A stretch of DNA of 64,000 nucleotides from Nematostella vectensis (Eukaryota > Cnidaria > Anthozoa > Actiniaria > Edwardsiidae): NCBI RefSeq assembly GCF_932526225.1, contig NC_064041.1, positions 10,274,813-10,338,812 of the forward strand, read 5' to 3'. The notes under the pieces were generated by a model that saw nothing but the letters and a program-made list of their open reading frames with translations, did no database searches and had not been told where the DNA came from. Made by a program: the position numbers and the translations under genes. Positions 21,501 through 38,160 of the stretch are shown here, in pieces. Numbering within the stretch: the stretch's first letter is position 1; every line of letters starts with the position of its first letter.

Positions 21501-24226
21501 TGAGTCAAAATAATATTTCTTTGAAAAAAAAAAACATTTTAGTAAAAGATATCGCATGAAAAGTCCGAAACTTTTTTTCTCGCCAACATGCCCTTATATG
21601 GTGTTAAATTATAGTTATCTTTTTCTCGTATTGCATGGTGGCTATGTGGTGGTAATTTTATTATGCGTGGTAGGAGGATCGCTACATCCAAATGTCGACC
21701 GTCAGCGCAGACTCAGTGCTTACGTCACTACGCGACAAAATACCCCAGGTAAGGTAGGGTAGGGAAAGGGTAAGGTTAGGGTAGGGTAGGGAAAGGGTAA
21801 GGTAATGGTAGGGAAAGGATAAGGTTAGGGTAGGGTAGGGAAAGGGTAAGGTTAGGGAAAGGTTAGGGTAGGGTAGGGTAGGGAAAGGGTAAGGTTAGGA
21901 TGGGGAAAGGGTAAGGTTAGGGTAGGGAATGGGTAAGGTTAGGATGGGGAAAAGGTATGTTGGTTTGGTAAGGTTAGGGTAGGGAAGGGATAAGGTTAGG
22001 GTAGCGGTATGACAGGGTTTAGGTCATTTGTCCAACAAAACAAACCTTCCTCTTTCTTCCCTCCTTTCTTCAGGAGTCGTTGTCGCTAGCCATTCAGCAC
22101 CAGATCGCGAGTTCCTATCGCTCGCTCCAGGACCTCACGGAAGCACTGACGTCCCTCACCATCGCTATCACATTCCTGGGCTCAGGAGGTGGGAAACCAG
22201 ATATGCCGGTCAGCGGATTCATGAGAGATGTCCTAAGCATGCCCAGTGATTTAGGACTTCGTAACCGAAAGGTAACGATGTTAAAGAAGCCTGCTTTTAA
22301 AACTCTTCAAATGCCAAATTGCCGATCCTAATATTTATTAACATTAAACTTTCAAACATCGTTTGAATTAAAAATACCTACAATGTTTGTATCTGTTTTA
22401 GTCGTTTTTTTGCTCATAAAGAACAGTAGCCCGGCAATTTATCTTATTCATCAACATGTTAAAATTGTAGGCAGAAGAAGTTTGCCAGCTTCAACATGTG
22501 GTTTCCCTGTGGTTTCTTTTGAATATCGAGCGTGCCAAGCACCTGATGGCCAGTGGACAGGTACGCATGACTGGTCAGAACCTGTTTGACTTTTTTGTTG
22601 ATCTTTGTTCGACTGGTGTGGACTTGTTTGACCTGTTAGTCATTCTAATGACCCTGTTAGCTATTTTATCAAAACCTGTTTGACCTGTTTCATTTCGTAA
22701 TCGTAAAGTCGTGTCGTGAGTGCCAAATCCTGTTTGACATGTTTAATGTCGTAATCGTAAACTCGTGTCATAAGTGTCAAATCCTGTTTGACCTGTTTGT
22801 TGTCGTAAACGTATCGTCTTGTCGTAAGTATCAAGTCATGTTTGACATGTTTAATGTCATAATCGTAACGTCGTGTCGTGAGTGCCAAATCCTGTTTGAC
22901 CTGTTTATTTTCGTAAAAGTAACGTCTTGTCGTAAGTATCAAATCCTGTTTGACGTGTTTATTGTCGTAATCGTAACGTCGTACGGCAAATCCTCTTTGG
23001 CTTGTTTGTTATTCTATGCAGGACCCGTTTCACTTGTCTACACGCATTTAATCTGAAGTTTTCAAAAATCAAAATACTTTTTATTGGTCTTCTTTACCGT
23101 TTAGGACCCGTTTGAACATCTTCCGAATAAGTTCAAGGACAAACTAAGGAGCGATACTGACGAATTGCGGCTGAATGAAGAGCTCAGAAAACTGGACGAA
23201 GCCAACATCTACTCTCTGCTCACTACACTGCTAGAGATCATCATCTTACGGCTCGACCAATCAGACAAGTTCAATCACGAATCAAGGTCAATATTCGTAA
23301 CAAGGCTAACTTTTCTGCACTTTCACTTTTCAACCTGTTTTGTTATATTATACCGTCATATGTTTTATATAAGCCTAGTCCCAGGCGTTTTGTGCAGGAT
23401 TGATGTGGTTGGCCGTGAGGCAAAATGGGACTACAATCGACAACCCAGACATGATGAGATGGCTTTCTGTGACGTCACACATCTAACTAATCAGAAAAAA
23501 ACCGGTCAAAAGGCCTGGGAATAGACTGGTCTGACCGTAAAAGTCCTATTCAGCTTCCCTCTCATCAATAATCCCCCTCTAGAGCCACAATATTTCAATA
23601 CACTCCCTCCCCCTCTCTCTCTATAAAACCTTCTTTTAGGCAAAAAATATGCCGCGGGGCCCTAAGAGCTTATATGCGATATAAATCAACAAAAGGTTGA
23701 AAAAGTGTGTTGTACGCCCCTGTGAAACAGAGTAGTTGCTGAGTTAATTGACGAAGGCCTGACGCAACATACTCTGTTTCACAGAGGCGTAAAAACATAC
23801 TTTTTTTTAACATTTTGTCGATTTATAGCTTGTCTACACCGCGCCTACCATCTAGTTTTTCTACAGCTTGTCTGTAGTTTTTCTAGTTATACCCAACAAC
23901 TTTTGTGGTATGCTGCGTTAATTTAACAATATTGACCAGGTATAAGTAATTCGGTAGATTTTTAAAGAGAATAAACTACCATCAGTGATTGACTCGTTAC
24001 CCATCGAGCTGATTCTCTTGGAGACTCGAGCTATTGAAAACGAACTGTAAATCTTGTTTGATACAGTCTGCAGGATGTCATGCCTTGGATCCTTGAGGAC
24101 AGATCTACACCTGAAATCAAGAACATTCCTCAGAACGTACAGCTTAAGCACATCGTTCACCTCTGGAGAACTGTGGTCAGGCTAAGTGACAGTAACCATG
24201 AACGACGTAGGCGGGGCACCACTTGA
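1822..24226 (+). CDS. RNF213: RNF213 (mysterin)-like giant E3 ubiquitin ligase, C-terminal part (31 exons; 5' end outside window)
   Basis: Exons: 1822-2021, 2437-2651, 3002-3187, 3770-3984, 4384-4486, 4967-5067, 5743-5922, 6584-6826, 7316-7424, 7792-8229, 8665-8775, 8912-9007, 9267-9320, 9569-9775, 10787-10865, 11026-11060, 12018-12115, 13633-13780, 14197-14377, 14470-14555, 14973-15030, 15288-15475, 18886-19027, 19330-19410, 20153-20333, 21110-21317, 21674-21748, 22074-22271, 22471-22560, 23105-23286, 24067-24226 (stop TGA 24224-24226). All junctions are AG/GT and keep one open frame of about 1,548 residues. Recalled RNF213 landmarks appear in order: RING, CNSFFMDVVS, STKSFSPF, FLVYGHNYQGLREA, FLPTMPED, CPNGHP with CGRP (RZ finger), DRTNTGH, AHLVSYNPDRDLLPLVL and the C-terminal LWRTVV. 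The family is a cytosolic AAA+ E3 ligase acting in lipid-droplet biology and antimicrobial ubiquitylation. The AAA core is not in the window. Exons 1, 2 and 13 have the weakest boundaries (exon 2 has a poor pyrimidine tract). Confidence 0.9.
2022..2366 (+). repeat. 9-bp AT-rich microsatellite (TTTATTTTA)n starting at a splice donor
   Basis: After the exon end at 2021 the donor GTTATTTATT runs straight into TTTATTTTA units that continue to about 2366. The period is nine bases. The long open frames across it come from base composition and are not coding. Confidence 0.95.
5743..5922 (+). CDS. RNF213: RNF213-like exon 7: C3HC4 RING finger
   Basis: This exon encodes the RING finger, about residues 346-383 of the partial protein. 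It begins CPIC, has the central C-HH-xx-C-xx-C cluster, and closes with CPVC: the C3HC4 pattern with all eight ligands present. In RNF213 this RING lies in the C-terminal E3 module. The donor chosen is GTATGT at 5923. It gives reading phase 2, which joins to the next exon (6584) as M-E-I-L-A-L and continues into the conserved CNSFF segment. A later GT at 5972 would extend the exon but break the phase with exon 8. Confidence 0.88.
5971..6415 (+). repeat. About 109-bp degenerate tandem repeat (about 4 copies), RNF213 intron 7
   Basis: Units begin near AAGGTGAAATGACCG and include CACATGTGTTAACAAGCC and TATCACACTATGCAAG. Matching starts at 6172, 6281 and 6388 give a 107-109 bp period. The copies are clearly diverged, unlike the larger arrays in this gene. 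Confidence 0.85.
7088..7310 (+). repeat. Short direct repeats of a GATACTTACTTCCGGTTCCTG-like motif before exon 9
   Basis: A roughly 20-base motif (TACTTCCGGTTCCTGTGA) recurs irregularly. The last copy ends about five bases before the acceptor of exon 7316-7424, so it supplies the pyrimidine tract. Confidence 0.75.
7455..7690 (+). repeat. About 47-bp tandem repeat (5 copies), RNF213 intron 9
   Basis: Five diverged copies of a unit with GTCACACTTTGCTGTCACGC and CCTAAATAGTGCCTTTAG. Nothing else is seen in this intron apart from the acceptor at 7790-7791. Confidence 0.85.
9432..9510 (+). repeat. (TAA)n microsatellite, RNF213 intron 13
   Basis: About 26 near-perfect copies of TAA lie between exons 9267-9320 and 9569-9775. 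Confidence 0.97.
9765..10648 (+). repeat. 38-bp minisatellite (about 23 copies) containing the splice donor of RNF213 exon 14
   Basis: The unit is the last exon bases plus the donor: ATGGCG|GTAAGTGAACACTCG followed by the ACGCAACCCC segment that also precedes the real donor in the exon. The first copy holds the working donor (GTAAGT at 9776). Later copies alternate between two variants, GTAAGT and GTAAAT, giving a 76-bp higher-order dimer over much of the array. Long open frames on the minus strand are repeat artefacts. Confidence 0.96.
11026..12115 (+). CDS. RNF213: RNF213-like exons 16-17: RZ finger split by an intron
   Basis: Exon 11026-11060 encodes ECPNGHPYVITE. Exon 12018-12115 continues with CGRP and a CxxC pair (C867 and C870 of the partial protein), so the Cys/His ligands C847, H851, C858, C867 and C870 can all be seen. 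This is the RZ finger shared by RNF213 and ZNFX1, which in human RNF213 is needed for ubiquitin transfer to lipopolysaccharide. The tiny 35-bp exon is followed by a 957-bp intron (11061-12017) that holds a G-run and a C-run but no tandem array. All five listed zinc ligands are intact, so the domain looks functional. Confidence 0.88.
12300..13337 (+). repeat. 54-bp minisatellite (about 19 copies), RNF213 intron 17
   Basis: The unit contains GCCAGGGCCGTAGCAAGCAA and GTGTTAAAAGTTCGAGCCA. Variation is limited to a few positions, and one unit (near 12898) has a short deletion. It lies wholly inside the intron between the RZ-finger exon and exon 13633-13780 and does not touch either splice site. 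Confidence 0.96.
15667..16842 (+). repeat. 73-bp minisatellite (about 16 copies), RNF213 intron 22
   Basis: Unit starts at 15678, 15751 and 15824 give a 73-base period. Each unit has TTGTTGTTTTGTAGCAG, a good acceptor look-alike. It abuts the 85-bp array, and the two units look distantly related. Confidence 0.96.
16843..18900 (+). repeat. 85-bp minisatellite (24 copies) containing the splice acceptor of RNF213 exon 23
   Basis: Each unit carries TTATTTTTGCTTTAG followed by GAAAGTGTGTTG and a TGCGTGCA or TGTGTGCA end. The last copy is the working acceptor (AG at 18884-18885), and its first exon bases encode ESVLRA in frame with the previous exon. Overlapping 66-residue open frames repeat every 85 bases because the unit is not a multiple of three; they are not genes. 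Confidence 0.97.
20657..20895 (+). mobile_element. tRNA-derived SINE in RNF213 intron 25
   Basis: A tRNA-like head has an A-box-like TAGCGCGTCGG at 20672-20682 and a perfect B box GGTTCGAATCC at 20703-20713. The spacing is that of an RNA polymerase III internal promoter. A non-tRNA body follows, ending in an AT-rich tail near 20870-20895. Exact ends were not established. Confidence 0.7.
21749..22015 (+). repeat. G-rich GGGTAAGGTTAGGGTAGG repeat starting at a splice donor, RNF213 intron 27
   Basis: The donor of exon 21674-21748 is GTAAGGTAGGG, and the same GGTAAGG motif recurs through the whole 325-bp intron. The many G3 runs and TTAGGG words give it G-quadruplex potential on the transcribed RNA. 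The period is irregular, mixing units of roughly 5, 12 and 20 bases. Confidence 0.9.
22590..23000 (+). repeat. Degenerate 55-65 bp repeats, RNF213 intron 29
   Basis: Recurring AAATCCTGTTTGACCTGTTT and GTCGTAATCGTAACGTCGTG blocks, with alternating variants. A word AGGACCCGTTT near 23020 matches the start of exon 30 (AG plus GACCCGTTT at 23103), giving a decoy acceptor about 83 bases upstream. Confidence 0.8.
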
Positions 24227-24425
24227 TTGACAGTAACCATGAGAAACATAGGCAGGGCATCACTTGGCTAGCACTGGCCATAACTAATGTAGGCTAGGCA
24301 CCACTTTGTTGGCAATAACCATATATAACGTAGGAATGGGATTCTTGGTTGAGAGTCACAATGAGCGATCCAGGCGGGTCTCCACTCGATGGACAATAAC
24401 CATAGGCAACGTAGGAAGGTTACCC
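24187..24425 (+). repeat. About 42-bp degenerate repeat (about 6 copies) that includes the RNF213 C-terminus and stop codon
   Basis: The last 13 codons and the stop lie in the first unit (GACAGTAACCATGAACGACG, then GGCACCACTTGA). The following 200 bases hold diverged copies of CAGTAACCATGA, CGTAGGC and GCACCACTTG. The final residues of the protein are therefore repeat-derived and do not resemble other RNF213 tails. Confidence 0.75.
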
Positions 24426-24992
24426 TAAAGAAAGGGCGCAGCACTTGATGTCCATAGCCTCAGCTAGATTTTGATTTTGGGAAATCCTCAGTCGTTCGTG
24501 TTTGTTGGGAGGATGACAGAGACTGGAAAAACAAGTTGGAATTCTTATTACACCAATTATAAAACTTAACCACCCTATAATTTTTAAACCATGCTGCTTG
24601 GGATCCACAATGTTGAATAGCGGTTTACGGCCTCTGGGCTGTGTGTTCTATTGGTGTTTGTTTTATTTTAGGGCCATGTTTATTGCCAACAATTTGTATA
24701 CGAATTAGGAGCGCAATTCGTGCATGTAGAGATGTATGATAGTTTTAGATTAAAAATGTGCTCCTGTTGTCTTACATGTCAATAACAACAAATTTCTGCA
24801 TTGGTTTGCAACAAAGACACCAGAGGACCTTAATCATAATACCTGAAATACATTAATGTTCGTTAAAAAGATAAGAAAAGAAAAAAAAGGACACATGTAC
24901 AAGGGTTTTCTTTTTTTATAGATATAAACGTTAATAAATTTCTTTTGCAATTTCTACAAAACTGTGCACACTAACATAACCTTTAAAGTAAT
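24426..24992. other. Intergenic, no gene seen
   Basis: This stretch follows the RNF213 stop and its degenerate repeat. It probably holds the 3' UTR, but no convincing poly(A) signal could be fixed and no other coding or RNA feature was recognised. Confidence 0.5.
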
Positions 24993-27476
24993 TACAGAGA
25001 CTCTTTCCCCAGACCCACCCTTTGTAGTGAGGTACAGTACAGAGCCCCTTCCCTAAGACTCACCCTTTGTAGTGAGGTACAGTACAGAGCCCCTTCCCTA
25101 AGACCCACCCTTTGTAGTAAGGTACAGTACAGAGCACCTTCCCTAAGACCCACCCTTTGTAGTGAGGTACAGTACAGAGCCCCTTTCACCAGACCCACCC
25201 TTTGTAGTGAGGTACAGTACAGAGCCCCTTTCACCAGACCCACCCTTTGTAGTGAGGTACAGTACAGAGCACCTTCCCCAAGACCCACCCTTTGTAGTGA
25301 GGTACAGTATAGAGCCCCTTCCCTAAGACCCACCCTTTGTAGTGAGGTACAGTACAGAGCCCCTTTCACCAGACCCACCCTTTGTAGTGAGGTACAGTAC
25401 AGAGCCCCTTTCACCAGACCCACCCTTTGTAGTGAGGCACAGTACAGAGCCCCTTTCACCAGACCCACCCTTTGTAGTGAGGTACAGTACAGAGCCCCTT
25501 TCACCAGACCCACCCTTTGTAGTGAGGTACAGTACAGAGCCCCTTCCCTAAGACCCACCCTTTGTAGTGAGGTACAGTACAGAGCCCCTTTCACCAGACC
25601 CACCCTTTGTAGTGAGGTAAAGTACAGAGCCCCTTCCCCAAGACCCACCCTTTATAGTGAGGTACAGTACAGAGCCCCTTTCACCAGACCCACCCTTTGT
25701 AGTGAGGTTCAGTACAGAGCCCCTTTCACCAGACCCACCCTTTGTAGTGAGGTACAGTATAGATCCCCTTTCACCAGACCCACCCTTTGTAGTGAGGTAC
25801 AGTACAGATTCCCTTTCACCAGACCCACCCTTTGTAGTGAGGTACAGTACAGAGCCCCTTTCACCAGACCCACCCTTTGTAGTGAGGTACAGTACAGAGC
25901 CCCTTCCCTAAGACCCACCCTTTGTAGTGAGGTACAGTACAGAGCCCCTTCCCTAAGACCCACCCTTTGTAGTGAGGTATAGTACAGAGCCCCTTTCACC
26001 AGACCCACCCTTTGTAGTGAGGTACAGTACAGAGCTCCTTTCCTAAGACCCACCCTTTGTAGTGAGGTACAGTACAGAGCCCCTTACACCAGACCCACCC
26101 TTTGTAGTGAGGTACAGTACAGAGCCCCTTTCACCAGACCCACCCTTTGTAGTGAGGTATAGTACAGAGCCCCTTTCACCAGACCCACCCTTTGTAGTGA
26201 GGTACAGTACAGAGCCCCTTCCGTAAGACCCACCCTTTGTAGTGAGGTACAATACAGAGCCCCTTCCCTAAGACCCACCCTTTGTAGTGAGGTACAGTAC
26301 AGAGCCCCTTTCACCAGACCCACCCTTTGTGGTGAGGTAAAGTACAGAGCCCCTTCCCCAAGACCCACCCTTTATAGTAAGGTAAAGTACAGAGCCCCTT
26401 TCACCAGACCCACCCTTTGTAGTGAGGTACAGTACAGAGCCCCTTTCACCAGACCCACCCTTTGTAGTGAGGTACAGTACAGATCCCCTTTCACCAGACC
26501 CACCCTTTGTAGTGAGGTACAGTACAGATCCCCTTTCACCAGACCCACCCTTTGTAGTGAGGTACAGTACAGAGCCCCTTTCACCAGACCCACACTTTGT
26601 AGTGAGGTACAGTACAGAGCCCCTTCCCTAAGACCCACCCTTTGTAGTGAGGTACAGTACAGAGCCCCTTCCCCAAGACCCACCCTTTGTAGTGAGGTAC
26701 AGTACAGAGCCCCTTACCTAAGACCCAACCTTTGTAGTGAGGTACAGTACAGAGCCCCTTCCCCCAGACCCACCCTTTGTAGTGAGGTACAGTACAGAGC
26801 CCCTTCCCTAAGACCCACCCTTTGTAGTGAGGTACAGTACAGAGCCCCTTCCCTAAGACCCACCCTTTGTAGTGAGGTACAGTACAGAGCCCCTTCCCTA
26901 AGACCCACCCTTTGTAGTGAGGTACAGTACAGAGCCCCTTTCACCAGACCCACCCTTTGAAGTGAGGTACAGTACAGAGAATCTTTCACCAGACCCACCC
27001 TTTGTAGTGAGGTACAGTACAGAGCCCCTTTCACCAGACCCACCCTTTGTAGTGAGGTACAGTACAGAGCCCCTTCCCTAAGACCCACCCTTTGTAGTGA
27101 GGTACAGTACAGAGCCCCTTCCCTAAGATCCACCCTTTGTAGTGAGGTACAGTACAGAGCCCCTTTCACCAGACCCACCCTTTGTAGTGAGGTACAGTAC
27201 AGAGCACCTTCCCTAAGACCCACCCTTTGTAGTGAGGTACAGTACAGAGCCCCTTCCCTAACACCCACCCTTTGTAGTGAGGTACAGTACAGAGCCCCTT
27301 TCACCAGACCCACCCTTTGTAGTGAGGTACAGTACAGAGCCCCTTTCACCAGACCCACCCTTTGTAGTGAGGTACAGTACAGAGCCCCTTTCACCAGACC
27401 CACCCTTTGTAGTGAGGTTCAGTACAGAGCACCTCCCAGACCTACTCTTTACAGTTAGGTACAGTACTGAACCGGG
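24993..27476. repeat. 45-bp minisatellite (about 55 copies) between the RNF213 and EEIG1 genes
   Basis: The unit contains CCAGACCCACCCTTTGTAGT and GAGGTACAGTACAGAGCCCC with a 45-base period. Two main variants (CCCTTTCACCAGACC and CCCTTCCCTAAGACC) are interspersed, sometimes in blocks. Forty-five is a multiple of three, which explains the many open frames on both strands. The array lies between the 3' ends of two convergent genes. Confidence 0.97.
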
Positions 27477-30303
27477 GCTTATACAGAATCCTCTTATTTT
27501 TTTTGCTTTATAGCAATGATAAATCAAACCTTCCTTAGCATAAATCTTATTAACAAATCTTAGTCATCGATCTTATTTTAAAACAAACAAACACACCAAA
27601 ACATTATTCTATGTTTTTTTATTCACCCCAAATACTGTAACACTCTGCCATTTACATTGCATTCCTAAGATACCTTTCTTTGCCTGTTACAAAGAGTTTC
27701 CTTCTACAACTAGCTCTAACAAAAACATAGTGGGAGGTAGGACCCAGGCCTCGTCAATTGCATGATCGTTTAGCTGGACAAGCCAAACCATTACACTAGG
27801 GCATTAACAGATACTACTCAAAGAGTGACAAGGCAGTTTAGTATGTTATCTTTCCTGCGATCACAACCTCTCTTGGTTAACATGTGCCTTCATTAAAAGC
27901 CTGCATAATTGCTGTAACTTTTCTTTAACAGCAATTTGAAGTCTTTATACCAAAATGCTCAAGCAATTATAGGACAGGGCTGACATTAAGCTGTTTCAAT
28001 ACTTAAGCAGCAAGTTGAAAATCGATATCCTACTTACATAATTATTTTCAAAATTTCCAGAGAATTTTTTTTACAAAAATAAAGTTCAGCATCTACCAAG
28101 CTGAGATCGCTGATATGGGGCTACAGAAAGTATTTTGTGATAGGAACCTTATTTAATCGAACAAAATGGTATTGCCAATAGAACGTTGTGCTAAGACCAG
28201 CTATCTCTTGCATGTAGACACCAGGCCAGCTGATGTTTCCATGGCTACAGTGACAGCAGATCACAACAAGCTCTACTACACTAATACAACTGAAATCAGC
28301 TAGGTAGAGGGTGGTAGTTCCTAAATCAATCAATTACAAATAACAGAAACAATAAATCATATAGTCATACATTGTCAAGCATGTACTAATATTATTAGCT
28401 GTATGACCATTGATAAAATTTTCAATACTAACAATCTTGGAGGCATAATAAAGATGGAATTAGTAATTCTGATTGTTTGTCTGCCTAATTCTAAAGTACT
28501 GCAATAAATAACATTATAGATATTAACTAGACTGACTAATTATGTAGAGTATAACCTGACTTATAATATATTCGTCATTATTACAAATCCTTGAGTGTAT
28601 TTTTGTGGTGCTTGATAGTGCTTGATAAAGCTGTGATGCCATTTTTTTACAGTTATTCATAATTATTTAAGTTTGCTATGTTGTTAGTCATTAGGCAACC
28701 ATCCTAGTTCATTATAGTAACCTTGTTGCCTAATGGTTGTTTGCCTAATAGCTACTGTACCTGCCAATACAATCCAAGGATACAGATTTATGCTTGAGCA
28801 CAAAGTAGCTGTCAACTCACCCACATTCAGCGGGTGTCAAGGATTTTGGACCTCATCACAAGCGTAATTTTTGTGAGTTAATATTCATATTTTCTGTATT
28901 CACCCGCATTGGCTCTCTTGGGTTTTTCACATATTCTGTATGAACTTCACCCAATTTCACAAGACTTCTGTCCAACTTGAGTTGACAGATGCTTGAGTGT
29001 GCCTTGAGATTTCTGAGGGATACTGCTTATTACAAGACTCTGCATCCTCAATGCTTTAAATCTTTCCTCAATGCAAATAAAGTGTAAATTTTAGTAGCAA
29101 ATTGAATCCACTTGAATCATTGATTCAATTTATCCTACAACAGAAATGGTTCCATTCTATTGCTAAAACATTAAAATATGCTATGCATAATAATTTTTTT
29201 TCAAAATGATGATATATTTTTCAATATGAATAATAAACCCAAAACAACAACGTGAGGCATGCCAGAGTCTTAAAGAAGAGTCCAATCCTTGTAGTGCATG
29301 ATAATAAGCTGAGCTGAGGTCAACTGATCAACAGTCTAACGACCCTCAGATCCACAGCCATGTAGCCTTGAAACACCACAATGCCATTGCGACCACCACC
29401 CAACACTTAGTCAGGGTTGTTTCAAGGTTGTGCTGAAACAAATGCTACTAGACCCATGCCATTTACCATAGCTCAAGGCATCTCTGAAGCACCCAGACAG
29501 GACAAATTCCTTGACTATCTGATTATCAGGGAGGGGAGGGGAGGAGCCAATCCACAGTCATTCCTCGTATTAGTTCAGGCTGTAGTTTTGAAATTAGGAT
29601 TTTACTAGGTTCCCCACCCCTACAGGAAAAAAAAGAAAAAAGGTGATTGCTGCAAGCTACGATCCTGAACAAATACAGTGAAATGTAACCCTAACACTAC
29701 GTAGCCATTGGCTGAGGGGATATAAACACTGATCAACAGTTTTATATCTTTCATTCAATGACAACAACCCTATTTACCTTGAGTTTGGATATTTGGCAGT
29801 CTACTCCATGGCCATAGCTACTGTAGTATTAGGGCGTTTTGACAGCTTAGTCCCACTTGATTGATTTGGGCCATGACAATATGTAGCACTGTCACAGATA
29901 AGCTACAGTATAATTATTTAGCTACAGCTATAAGTTCCAATAGCCCTAAATCTATTTTTTTTACCTTTGTATTGCCTATTGCTTCAAGCTCAATTTACAG
30001 CCGTCGCTAGGACTCATCTGCCCCACAGAAATGTAATGGGCCATTTGAAATTTTTAACTTGTAAAAAATTGTGGATTCTCTAGAATTTTTGGCAGAGAGC
30101 ATGCACAAGGTTTCAAGGTGATCAGATACAAGTAGAAGGGTTTACATAGCTGAGTTACAAAGTCCTGTACTTGTCTGCATAATCTGGAACAGGTCTGCAA
30201 AAGAGGAAGCAAATGTAAGAAACGGAGGACACATTGAGTATTGTATGCACTTGCTATTGTAGTTGATGCTGATAATTTAGCTGTTTATTCATAAAGACAG
30301 AAC
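27477..30303. other. Intergenic, AT-rich, no gene seen
   Basis: No open frame here has homologous or splice support. A weak tRNA-like stretch lies on the minus strand at about 27729-27804. The minus-strand 3' UTR of the EEIG1-like gene presumably occupies the right end. Confidence 0.5.
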
Positions 30304-37048
<6,745 letters not shown>

Positions 37049-38029
37049 TTGCACAAAATGACATTATGCGAAATGTTTGCACGGTACAGGTTTGATAATG
37101 ATGCGGTGAATATGGTATGGCTTTCATTGCATTTGTTTGGAATTTTTGTAAACTATTACGGCATATCTGCACTGAAGCTTAACTGGAAACGACTGGGGAA
37201 CGTGAAGATCTTGCTCGCAACCAACATCTTCTCTAACATCGCCTCCCTTCTTCTTCACTTGCACAAGCCTGTCAACGCTTTGGTGCATTCATCGTCTGGA
37301 ATCCAGTGGAACTTTGGAGAGTTTCTCTGCACATTTTTGCCTTCCATCACAAATCTTACAATGGCGGCGTCCACTGTAAGCTTTACGGGAATCATTCTGG
37401 AGCAGTATTACAAGAGAATTTATCACAGTGAACTTTCTTTAAAAAACTTGGAAAATGTTGTTGTTTTAATTTGGGCGTGGGCGGGCATAATTTCGGCGCC
37501 CCAGTTCTGCGAATGCGGTTCACATGAATTTCTACGTGAAGCACAGATGTGTCTACCGCCCTGGTACACGGACCGCAAAGGCCTCGTCTACGAGTCTGTT
37601 AGACTTATTCTTCAGTATGCTTTTCCCATTGCTGTAGCAGCCTCGGCTTTCTTCAAAGATCAAATCGTGCAGCTCACATCGGATGGCTACTCTCAAGTTG
37701 CGCAATGCGCTTGTATCAGTGTAAATACCTGCGCGGCGATCTTTTTAGCAGCAGTCATTTATACATATCCCGTTCCATTACTGCGTCCGTTCGCGACCAA
37801 CCACGCCCTTGTGGATATATCTGGTGCGATGAGCTGCATGGAGTTCCTTACCGTCGTTTGTTGCATCGTAGTGCCATTTGAGGTCGTGGCGATCATAGGC
37901 GAAGAAGTGAGCGGGGGAAAATTGCACAGTCGGATACGCGGCGATGAAGATGACGACGATTTGTTAGATTTGAATACTTTTAGGGCAAATGGAAAGGTTC
38001 ACTTTGGAACTACAGACGAGAATGAATGA
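37049..38029 (+). CDS. Single-exon divergent rhodopsin-like (class A) GPCR, 326 residues
   Basis: The protein has seven hydrophobic segments, roughly at residues 18-40, 50-72, 90-118, 134-155, 180-203, 215-240 and 255-280, and an acidic cytoplasmic tail (DEDDDD). Class A hallmarks are visible but weak: a Cys before TM3 (FLCTFL) and Cys residues in the second extracellular loop for the usual disulphide; EQY in place of the DRY motif; a Trp in TM4 (WAWAG); and prolines in TM5 and TM6 (YTYP). NPxxY is absent from TM7. The gene has no introns, as is common for expanded cnidarian receptor families. Ligand and coupling are unknown. It starts at the first Met, and a LINE begins about 50 bp after the stop, probably in the 3' UTR. 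Confidence 0.75.
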   Translation: MHKMTLCEMFARYRFDNDAVNMVWLSLHLFGIFVNYYGISALKLNWKRLGNVKILLATNIFSNIASLLLHLHKPVNALVHSSSGIQWNFGEFLCTFLPSITNLTMAASTVSFTGIILEQYYKRIYHSELSLKNLENVVVLIWAWAGIISAPQFCECGSHEFLREAQMCLPPWYTDRKGLVYESVRLILQYAFPIAVAASAFFKDQIVQLTSDGYSQVAQCACISVNTCAAIFLAAVIYTYPVPLLRPFATNHALVDISGAMSCMEFLTVVCCIVVPFEVVAIIGEEVSGGKLHSRIRGDEDDDDLLDLNTFRANGKVHFGTTDENE

Positions 38030-38160
38030 TGCATAGAATGCATAGAATGATGCATAATGACAGCGGCGTGGTTGGACGTGCCTAGCTTTAGCTCCGCGTT
38101 TTGAAGTCGTTGTTTGCACTTTCATGTGCATTAAGTTCATATATGTAATTCAAATATTTA

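Noticed and set aside
24992-27527. Repetitive frames on both strands (SLQRVGL and RYSTEPLSPDPP)
   Set aside because: The 45-bp unit is stop-free in several frames; no gene evidence.
27729-27804. Possible tRNA gene on the minus strand
   Set aside because: The A-box-like TAGTGTAATGG is fair, but the B-box region GGCCTGGGTCC has lost the core TTCGA; a tRNA relic at most.
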